Shown piece by piece: positions 58,302-64,000 of a stretch of 64,000 bases of DNA (positions are counted from its first letter, which is position 1; each line of letters starts with the position of its first letter). The notes below the pieces were generated by a model, which worked only from the letters and a program-made list of their open reading frames with translations, did not search any database and was not told where the DNA came from. The stretch covers positions 1-64,000 of the forward strand of contig CAZQDZ010000010.1 of the NCBI GenBank assembly GCA_964591455.1, read 5' to 3'. The stretch is from RFSX01 sp964591455. GTDB taxonomy: Bacteria > Bacteroidota > Bacteroidia > Chitinophagales > Saprospiraceae. The position numbers were made by a program, and so were the translations under genes.

Positions 58302-59720
58302 ATGAATTTATTGGATATGGTAAAGGATCAGGTGTCTGGTTCTTTAGTTTCAAACGCTTCTAAATTTTTAGGAGAATCTGAGTCTGGTGTACAGAAAGCA
58401 TTGGATGGTATTTTTCCTGCACTTTTAGGAAAAATGGCTGACACTGCTGATGACAGTAACGGACTGACTAAGTTATTTGATATGGCTAAAGGTCAGGATG
58501 ATGGCATCTTAGATGATATAGGAGGACTTTTCGGCGGCGGAGCTGGAAATGTTGCTAAACTTATGAATGGAGGATCAGGAATTCTTAATCTACTATTGGG
58601 TAACTCTACAGGAGGATTAATAGACAAGTTAGCTGGCTTTAGCGGACTTAAAGGAAGTGCAGCTTCATCATTAATTAAGATGGCGGCTCCTTTCTTAATG
58701 TCAATGGTTGGCAGACACATTAAAAACAAGGCTTTGGATGCTGTAGGACTAGGTAAGTTCTTAGGGTCTCAGAGACAATATGCTAAATCTAGCATGCCTG
58801 GCGGTTTGCTTTCTGCATTGGGAGGCAGTTTCTTAGGAAAAGGCGCAAGTGCCGTTTCTGGATTAGCTAATGAGGGTATGGATGCAGGCAAAAGAGTTGT
58901 AGGCGGTGCTGCAGATGCAGCTGGAAAGGTTGTCGGTGGCGCATCTAACGCGGCAGGCAAGGTTGTCGGCGGTGCTGGCAAAGTAGTTGGCGGAGCCGCT
59001 AATGTTGTCGGTGATGTAGGTGGAGCTGCAGTTAAAACTGGAGGATCAATCTTCAGATGGTTAATTCCAGTGTTATTAGGAATCGGCGTACTCGGATTTT
59101 TCTTCAAGGATTCAATTTTTGGTGATGCTGTAGAAAAAGCCAAAGGTGCTGTAGAAAAAACGGCTGATATGGCTGGTGATGCAGCTAAAGGTGCTGCTGA
59201 CATGGCTGGTGATGCTGCTGGTGCTATGGGTGATGCTGCTAAAGGCGCTATGGGTGCAGTAGGAGATGTATTCTCTAAAGTAGACGATGTAGCTCTAAAG
59301 GCGCTAGATGGTATCAAATTCACAGCTGGTTCAGCTGGTTCTCAAATGATGGACTTCGTCAAAGGTGGTTTTAAAGGTGATGGAAGATTTACATTTAAGA
59401 ATCTAACTTTTGCCACAGGATCAGCAAAGATTGATGGTGCTACCGGTGTAGAGGTAGACAACATGGCTTCAATATTAAAAGCATATCCTGGTGTATCTGT
59501 AAGTGTAGAAGGCTATACAGATAATACTGGAGACGCTGCAGGTAACGTACAATTATCACAGTCTAGAGCAGATGCAGTACTGGCAAGATTGATTGCTCAA
59601 GGTATTGATGGATCTAGAATCATGGCTAAAGGATACGGAGATGCGAATCCTGTAGGAGATAATTCTACTGCTGAAGGTAGAGCAATGAATAGAAGAATAG
59701 AGATGGTTATTTCTAAATAA
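58302..59720 (+). CDS. DUF937 - membrane helix - OmpA fusion protein
   Basis: The 472-residue protein has a DUF937 domain (1-160), a glycine/alanine-rich stretch with repeated VVGGAxxAAGK units (about 195-245), one membrane helix (about 252-270, IPVLLGIGVLGFFF), an amphipathic alanine-rich stretch (AAKGAADMAGDA and similar) and a C-terminal OmpA domain (365-472, VSVEGYTDNTGD ... MNRRIEMVI) that binds peptidoglycan. There is no signal peptide, so the helix probably leaves DUF937 in the cytoplasm and OmpA in the periplasm. Function unknown; a terminator follows. Confidence 0.9.
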   Translation: MNLLDMVKDQVSGSLVSNASKFLGESESGVQKALDGIFPALLGKMADTADDSNGLTKLFDMAKGQDDGILDDIGGLFGGGAGNVAKLMNGGSGILNLLLGNSTGGLIDKLAGFSGLKGSAASSLIKMAAPFLMSMVGRHIKNKALDAVGLGKFLGSQRQYAKSSMPGGLLSALGGSFLGKGASAVSGLANEGMDAGKRVVGGAADAAGKVVGGASNAAGKVVGGAGKVVGGAANVVGDVGGAAVKTGGSIFRWLIPVLLGIGVLGFFFKDSIFGDAVEKAKGAVEKTADMAGDAAKGAADMAGDAAGAMGDAAKGAMGAVGDVFSKVDDVALKALDGIKFTAGSAGSQMMDFVKGGFKGDGRFTFKNLTFATGSAKIDGATGVEVDNMASILKAYPGVSVSVEGYTDNTGDAAGNVQLSQSRADAVLARLIAQGIDGSRIMAKGYGDANPVGDNSTAEGRAMNRRIEMVISK

Positions 59721-59748
59721 GAGATAATATTTCAAAAGTGATACACAT

Positions 59749-59779
59749 CCCGGCAAGTTGTCTTGTCGGGATTTTTTTT
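59749..59779 (+). terminator. rho-independent terminator
   Basis: CCCGGCAAG and CTTGTCGGG, with one G-U pair, make a 9-bp stem with a 3-4-base loop followed by ATTTTTTTT. It ends the DUF937-OmpA gene. Confidence 0.85.
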
Positions 59780-59812
59780 GCCCGTGACCAAAGTCTTGAG
59801 TACCTTGAGATT

Positions 59813-61096
59813 GTGTATAATCATTGGAAAAAATATGCTTACTGGATTGTAATTATTACAGTCTTATTGTGCCTATCCAGTTGTCAATTGAAATCACAAT
59901 CTTCTCATCTAATTATTCTCGATGAAAAGAAAGAAAAAATATCATTTCCCTTTGACCTAGTTAACGGTCTCATCATTGTCAAAGCCAAATTAGGAGGATT
60001 CAGAGATGTAAATATGTTATTAGATACGGGCGCTGAAAATCTCATCCTCTTTAACAGAGACATCAAGAAAGAACTCGATATCCCTGACGGAAAAGAAGTT
60101 GTCATTAAAGGCGCCGATTTAATCCAAAAAATTAGTGGTCAGATCTGTCGAAATATTCTCATCACACTGCCCAACAACACACCTATCAGCAGAGATTTTA
60201 TCATTTTAGATGAGAACTTTTTGAATTTCAACGAATCCATCGGTGTACATATAGACGGTTTGATGGGTGGACGGCTCTTTTGGGGTTCTGTAATGGAAAT
60301 TAACTACAAGAAGCGGACTATTACTTTTTATAAAAAAAATGCTTTTACTCCCCCTACCAAAAGAGGCTTCCAACGAATTCCCATCGGAATTGAAGACCAC
60401 AAACCTTACATAACCAGTGAAATATCACTATTTACAGGCACTGGCGCTAAGATGAAGTTATTGCTGGACACAGGGTCTTCCTTAGGCATATTGTTGTTTA
60501 TAAATGAAGATAAGGAATTTCAACTGCCTGAAAAATTTGTAGAAGGTCCTCTAGGCATAGGACTAGGAGGAGATATAATAGGCTATCAGGCTAAATTCAA
60601 ATCATTGAATATCACCAACTCACTATTCTTCAATAGCGTAGTCGCCAACTACCAAGTGATTAATGAGGACCTGGACAAAAGACTCATCAATAATCGAAAT
60701 GGTCTCATAGGCAATCCCATTCTGTCTCGTTTCCATGTCATTATCGATTATGTATCCTCGGAGTTATATCTCAAACCACTTAAAAACTACAACAAGAATC
60801 TGGAGTATGACAAGTCCGGATTGGTTGTCTATGCTGCAGGTAAAAATCTAAACCAATTTGTGATAAGGTATGTAATTAAGAACACCCCAGCGCACAAAGC
60901 GGGATTGCAAACAGGAGATATTATAAAACGCATCGGGTGGACACCAACAAGAATCCTATCCTTAGCCTCAGTCAATCGAAAACTGGATAAGAAAGAAGGC
61001 AAGAAAGTTAAAATGATAATCATCAGGGAGGGTAAAAAGCTAAGGAAAAGCTTCATCCTAGAGGATTATCTCAGTGTCCCAGACTTTATTTATTAA
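59813..61096 (+). CDS. retropepsin-like aspartic protease lipoprotein with PDZ
   Basis: The product (about 427 residues) has a lipoprotein signal (WIVIITVLLCLSSC), two aspartyl protease half-domains with LLDTGAEN and LLDTGSS motifs, and a C-terminal PDZ domain (about 355-425, HKAGLQTGDIIKRIGW). Each DTG would give one catalytic Asp of the active site. The start is uncertain: a GTG at 59813 gives a normal signal peptide, whereas a GTG at 59738 would be inside the preceding terminator. Similar aspartyl protease/PDZ proteins are widespread in Bacteroidota; substrates are unknown. Confidence 0.85.
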   Translation: MYNHWKKYAYWIVIITVLLCLSSCQLKSQSSHLIILDEKKEKISFPFDLVNGLIIVKAKLGGFRDVNMLLDTGAENLILFNRDIKKELDIPDGKEVVIKGADLIQKISGQICRNILITLPNNTPISRDFIILDENFLNFNESIGVHIDGLMGGRLFWGSVMEINYKKRTITFYKKNAFTPPTKRGFQRIPIGIEDHKPYITSEISLFTGTGAKMKLLLDTGSSLGILLFINEDKEFQLPEKFVEGPLGIGLGGDIIGYQAKFKSLNITNSLFFNSVVANYQVINEDLDKRLINNRNGLIGNPILSRFHVIIDYVSSELYLKPLKNYNKNLEYDKSGLVVYAAGKNLNQFVIRYVIKNTPAHKAGLQTGDIIKRIGWTPTRILSLASVNRKLDKKEGKKVKMIIIREGKKLRKSFILEDYLSVPDFIY

Positions 61097-61239
61097 GCCG
61101 ACAAGGGTTAGGTGTTATCCAGGGCGCTACTATCTATCTAAAATTCAATCGATTATACATATATTTTTTTTCTATACAAATGACTTGCATAGATTTGATG
61201 TAAGTCATTTATAATCAGTGATTTGGGTGTTGGTGAGTA

Positions 61240-61280
61240 TTGGAAAAAGGATTAGAAAAGCATATCTTTGCAATCCTTTT
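61240..61280 (+). promoter_or_regulatory. rplU promoter with overlapping 9-bp dyad
   Basis: TTG (61240-61242), a 20-base spacer and TATCTTTG (61263-61270) fit the consensus; the start would be near 61277, 26 bases before the rplU ATG. AAAAGGATT (61245-61253) and AATCCTTTT (61272-61280) form a perfect 9-bp inverted repeat around the -7 box. Another exact -7 match, TAGATTTG, lies at 61190-61197 and could drive a longer transcript in which the dyad becomes a hairpin. Confidence 0.5.
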
Positions 61281-61302
61281 GAAAAAACTCTAAAACAAGA
61301 GC

Positions 61303-61608
61303 ATGTTCGCGATAGTAGAAATACAAGGTAAGCAATTTAAGGTGGAGTCAGGTCAGGAAATATATGTCCACAGACTTGACGCTGCGGAAGGAGATTCTGT
61401 CAGTTTTGATAATATTCTCATGACTTCAGATGGTAGTAATACCAATGTGGGTACGCCGACAGTTGCAGGTAGTGTAAAAGCAACCGTTCTTAATCATGCT
61501 AAAGGTGATAAAGTTATTGTGTTTAAAAAGAAAAGAAGAAAAGGCTATAAAGTGAAAAATGGTCACAGACAAGCTTTTTCCAAAATCAAAATAGACTCTA
61601 TAGCCTAA
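61303..61608 (+). CDS. rplU: ribosomal protein L21
   Basis: The 101-residue protein is a standard L21: FAIVEIQGKQFKV at the start, VIVFKKKRRKGYKVKNGHRQ near the end. It binds 23S rRNA in the large subunit. It lacks the C-terminal extension that many Bacteroidota L21 proteins have. rpmA follows after 42 bases in the usual order. Confidence 0.98.
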   Translation: MFAIVEIQGKQFKVESGQEIYVHRLDAAEGDSVSFDNILMTSDGSNTNVGTPTVAGSVKATVLNHAKGDKVIVFKKKRRKGYKVKNGHRQAFSKIKIDSIA

Positions 61609-61650
61609 GCTGGGGAACACATCATTTATAATCTGAAAAAGTAAAATACC

Positions 61651-62355
61651 ATGGCACATAAGAAGGGAGTAGGTAGTACGGATAATGGAAGAGATAGCAA
61701 TCCGAAATTTCTAGGCGTAAAGCTCTTTGGTGGGCAGTATGCCAAAGCTGGAAATATAATAGTTCGACAAAGAGGGACTAAGTTTCACCCAGGAAACAAT
61801 GTCTATATGGGTAGAGACCATACCCTTCATGCTAAGATAGAAGGCTATGTAAATTTTGAGACTAAGAAGAAAGGCAGAACCTACGTCAATATCCTACCTA
61901 TGGATGGTGATGGTGGTGCAGCAGTCAAATCGCCAAAGGCAAGAAAAGCAGAAGCACAACCAAAAGCTGCCACACCTAAGAAAGCGACTCCTGCAAAAGC
62001 AAGCGCTCCAGCTGCACCTGCTGCACCTGCTCCTAAAGCAGAAGCTATTACACCTGCTACACCTGCAGTAGGAGGAAAGCCAGATAAATTGACTAAAATA
62101 GAAGGCATCGGTCCTAAGATAGCTGAGCATCTTGGCGCTGCAGGCATTATCACCTTTTCTGATCTAGCGGCAGCCCCAGTAGGCAGACTGAAAGAAATAT
62201 TAGAAGCTGCAGGCCCAAGATACAGAGTGCATATTCCTGATACATGGCCTCAACAATCCAAGTTGGCTGCCGAAGGCAAATGGGATGAACTCAAAGTGCT
62301 TCAAGATAAATTAGACGGTGGAAGACCTGAAGCCAAAGGAGGAGAAGAAGAATAA
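61651..62355 (+). CDS. rpmA: ribosomal protein L27 with C-terminal HhH extension
   Basis: Residues 1-85 are L27 (MAHKKGVGSTDNGRDSNPK, GNIIVRQRGTKFHPG), which contacts the peptidyl transferase centre. The N-terminus begins AHKKG with no cleavable extension. A lysine/alanine/proline linker (95-140) leads to a helix-hairpin-helix domain (143-230, KLTKIEGIGPKIAEHLGAAG, RVHIPDTWPQQSKLAAEGKW). The total of 234 residues is nearly three times normal. As I recall, this HhH extension is found on L21 in many Bacteroidota; here it is on L27. Confidence 0.95.
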   Translation: MAHKKGVGSTDNGRDSNPKFLGVKLFGGQYAKAGNIIVRQRGTKFHPGNNVYMGRDHTLHAKIEGYVNFETKKKGRTYVNILPMDGDGGAAVKSPKARKAEAQPKAATPKKATPAKASAPAAPAAPAPKAEAITPATPAVGGKPDKLTKIEGIGPKIAEHLGAAGIITFSDLAAAPVGRLKEILEAAGPRYRVHIPDTWPQQSKLAAEGKWDELKVLQDKLDGGRPEAKGGEEE

Positions 62356-62380
62356 GACTTTTCAATAGTCTATTTGATAT

Positions 62381-62418
62381 AAAAGAGGCTGTCTCATAAC
62401 TTGAGTCAGCCTCTTTTT
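62381..62418. terminator. bidirectional terminator between rpmA and batE
   Basis: AAAAGAGGCTG (62381-62391) and CAGCCTCTTTTT (62407-62418) form an 11-bp stem with a 15-base loop, with T runs on both strands. It serves rpmA and the convergent gene at 62438. Confidence 0.88.
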
Positions 62419-62437
62419 TATGCCCTAGTAATGAATC

Positions 62438-63205
62438 CTACTCAGCAAATTCTGTTTCATTCACTCTCTGAACACTTTGCTTTGTCACCCACCCTATTTC
62501 TTTATTCACTAAACTGACCCTGTACCACTCATCTAATTCATCAAAAATCTTGACCTTGACGCCTTCTGAAAGGGCTTCAAACTCCTCAGATCGCTCATCA
62601 GCTGCTTCATATAGCGCGGTATCCCTAACCACAATCGCCATTGAATTATCTTTCAGTTGGGCATAAGATGATCTGCCAGCGAGATGGAAGATTATCAGTA
62701 TAACAGCTCCTATAATCATTAAAGAAAAGCCTTTAACTCTAAGCTTATTATCAGTCCCTAGTCTCCATTTACATACCCCAAGTACGATAACGACCCCTGC
62801 TAGCAAACTAAGTATGAACCAGATAAGCGGAGAAAGGAATCCTGAAAGACTTTTCCAAGCACGAAACAAGACAAAGTCTGGTACTTCTATCACAGCCGTA
62901 TCCACTCTATCTCTTGCCAACACTAGATTCTGATTAATTAGTTTATCTGAAGGTTCTGCTAGGTGGGCTTTCTCTAGATACAATACCGCTTTACCTAATT
63001 GGTCCAGATGTAAGTAGGAAGTACCTACATTATAGAGCAATTCGGGAGAGGAATACCCCTGGTCTAATAACTTAGAATATTCTGATATCGCTGATACATA
63101 GTTGCCCTCCCCAAATGCAGCATTGCCACTTTCAAATATTTTATCACTCTGGCCTAATAGACCAGAAGCTATCATCAACCATATAAGCAAGCCACTAATT
63201 CTCAT
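62438..63205 (-). CDS. BatE-like TPR/SH3 membrane protein
   Basis: The 255-residue protein has a signal peptide (1-19), two to three TPR units (about 20-95, NAAFGEGNYVSAISEYSKLL, LYNVGTSYLHLDQLGKAVLYLEKA), two membrane helices (about 120-145 and 155-178) and a C-terminal bacterial SH3 domain (about 185-250, WYRVSLVNKEIGWV). This layout is that of BatE from the aerotolerance (Bat) operon, but the other bat genes are not in view, so the symbol is withheld. Confidence 0.88.
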   Translation of the reverse strand: MRISGLLIWLMIASGLLGQSDKIFESGNAAFGEGNYVSAISEYSKLLDQGYSSPELLYNVGTSYLHLDQLGKAVLYLEKAHLAEPSDKLINQNLVLARDRVDTAVIEVPDFVLFRAWKSLSGFLSPLIWFILSLLAGVVIVLGVCKWRLGTDNKLRVKGFSLMIIGAVILIIFHLAGRSSYAQLKDNSMAIVVRDTALYEAADERSEEFEALSEGVKVKIFDELDEWYRVSLVNKEIGWVTKQSVQRVNETEFAE

Positions 63206-63241
63206 TTTGCCAAAAATAATATTTAAGCCAGAAAAGCCATA

Positions 63242-64000
63242 TCAGTTCTGACTTTTTGCATTAGCTGATCTTCTACGGGGATCCCCACTAGGTGGCTTTT
63301 TAGGAATATCCTTCTGTAATGCGTTCTCTGCAGGTTCGTCTAGTCGTTCCATGACCTCATCTACTTCGGATTCAAATTCATCCAAACCGCCATCCTCTGG
63401 CACTTTGTCGCTGTCTCTGTTTCCGCCTCTCCTCCCAGGAGATACAGAAACTCTCATCTTGTCCACTTGGTAGGGTCTTTGGGATGCTTCCCATCTGAAA
63501 CCGCTAAGCCTGAAATCAGCCTTCGTCGCCTGCTCCATCGGCGTTAGCGTGGATTCAGGTGTGGTATAATAGATTATGCTGTCCAAATCATTGTTTCCAA
63601 AATGAAAGACCATCTGGCTACAAAGCGTCAGGTTTGGTCCAATAAACGCATCATCACTGTCCTTCAGAAAGTAGAGAGACTCAGCATTGCCGATAACTTC
63701 CATTCGTTGGAGTTCATTACTATCCAGATAACTGTGAATCAGACGTCCTTTAATCTGATCATAATAAGTACCTAAATTTTCTGATATGATAAATGCATTC
63801 TTCTTGGATATTATTTCCTTGACCTTGTCATCTTTCAGCATGATACTTAAGGTGTCTCCTAGAAACTGTGTGGTATCTGACCAGGCAACAGGGTCATGAA
63901 AAAAGGTGAATGTAGAATCTACATTAGAATAATATAAAGAATCACATACCGCTTGGAGGTCCGTTTTATAGACTTCTACATTGTGGATAGCTTTTAAGTA
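63242..64000 (-). CDS. OstA/LptA-like protein, 5' end outside the window
   Basis: The frame is open from 64000 to the stop at 63242 (252 codons in view). The segments VEVYKTDLQAVCDSLYYSN, DPVAWSDTTQF and NNDLDSIIYYTTPESTLTPM are typical of Bacteroidota OstA-like proteins, whose beta-jellyroll repeats bridge lipopolysaccharide across the periplasm. An internal ATG at 63841 is not the true start because homology continues upstream. The C-terminal 70 residues are charged and disordered. It lies 36 bases before the BatE-like gene and is probably co-transcribed with it. Confidence 0.85.
   Translation of the reverse strand, partial: YLKAIHNVEVYKTDLQAVCDSLYYSNVDSTFTFFHDPVAWSDTTQFLGDTLSIMLKDDKVKEIISKKNAFIISENLGTYYDQIKGRLIHSYLDSNELQRMEVIGNAESLYFLKDSDDAFIGPNLTLCSQMVFHFGNNDLDSIIYYTTPESTLTPMEQATKADFRLSGFRWEASQRPYQVDKMRVSVSPGRRGGNRDSDKVPEDGGLDEFESEVDEVMERLDEPAENALQKDIPKKPPSGDPRRRSANAKSQN

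Noticed and set aside
58769..59323. 184-codon minus-strand frame opposite the DUF937-OmpA gene
   Set aside because: It is a proline/alanine/serine low-complexity artefact of the glycine/alanine-rich coding strand.

Overview
The window looks like a chromosomal segment of a Bacteroidota bacterium, most likely in or near Saprospiria. The sequence is AT-rich, has several secreted proteins ending in type IX secretion (T9SS) sorting domains (five intact type A, one type B, two orphan fragments), a GLPGLI/TonB-type outer-membrane pair, a DUF6089 barrel, BatE, an OstA-like protein, and promoter-like TAnnTTTG -7 boxes. Genus and species are not decidable from sequence alone. No rRNA, tRNA, CRISPR array, prophage or insertion sequence was seen.

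Layout. 0.1-6.4 kb (all minus): a possible operon for non-homologous end joining, ligD - DUF1456 - HipA-type kinase - HipS-like N-lobe protein - ku - FG-GAP lipoprotein. 6.6-10.3 kb: a giant T9SS type B protein with sixteen acidic, cysteine-bearing repeats. 10.4-15.8 kb: hydrolase/OsmC fusion, an orphan T9SS tail, RhlE helicase, DksA-like protein, LspA. 15.9-24.3 kb: propeller/beta-helix T9SS protein, two small ArsR-fold regulators, TsaB, CtpA-type protease, GT39-type membrane protein, MarC. 24.3-30.1 kb: Lrp/AsnC regulator with a long structured leader, a Crp-type regulator, a rhodanese lipoprotein, a highly repetitive VGIGT protein, a T9SS protein and a DUF2892-like membrane protein. A perfect TGTGA-N6-TCACA operator lies in front of the repetitive gene. 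30.1-37.4 kb: START protein, haem-motif lipoprotein, cupin, esterase, GLPGLI/TonB pair, NTF2-like protein, MazEF. 37.4-42.3 kb: intergenic hairpins, two tandem T9SS paralogues with near-identical tails plus a third orphan tail, and another T9SS protein. 42.4-64 kb: mostly housekeeping (LysE-type exporter, YjbQ, DUF6089, propeller sensor, LolA, CvpA, FtsK, dehydrogenase-DUF1415, acylphosphatase/phosphatase, nuclease-helicase, DUF937-OmpA protein, retropepsin-like protease, L21, L27 with an HhH extension, BatE, OstA-like protein cut by the window edge).

How it fits together. Ku and LigD make a complete minimal NHEJ set, and the HipA-type kinase sits physically between them. The Crp-type protein carries the RExxxR recognition helix that reads TGTGA half-sites, and such a site occurs about 1.1 kb away at a class II activator position, so a local regulatory circuit can be proposed. 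LspA and LolA serve lipoprotein maturation and transport. The T9SS genes show recurrent duplication and shuffling of sorting tails.

The strongest leads for new biology are the kinase/N-lobe pair inside the NHEJ cluster, the Crp site circuit, the homogenised T9SS tails with an orphan copy, a candidate ~180-nt small RNA at 46.75-46.94 kb, and the L27-HhH fusion. All functional statements are from reading the sequence; no database search was run.
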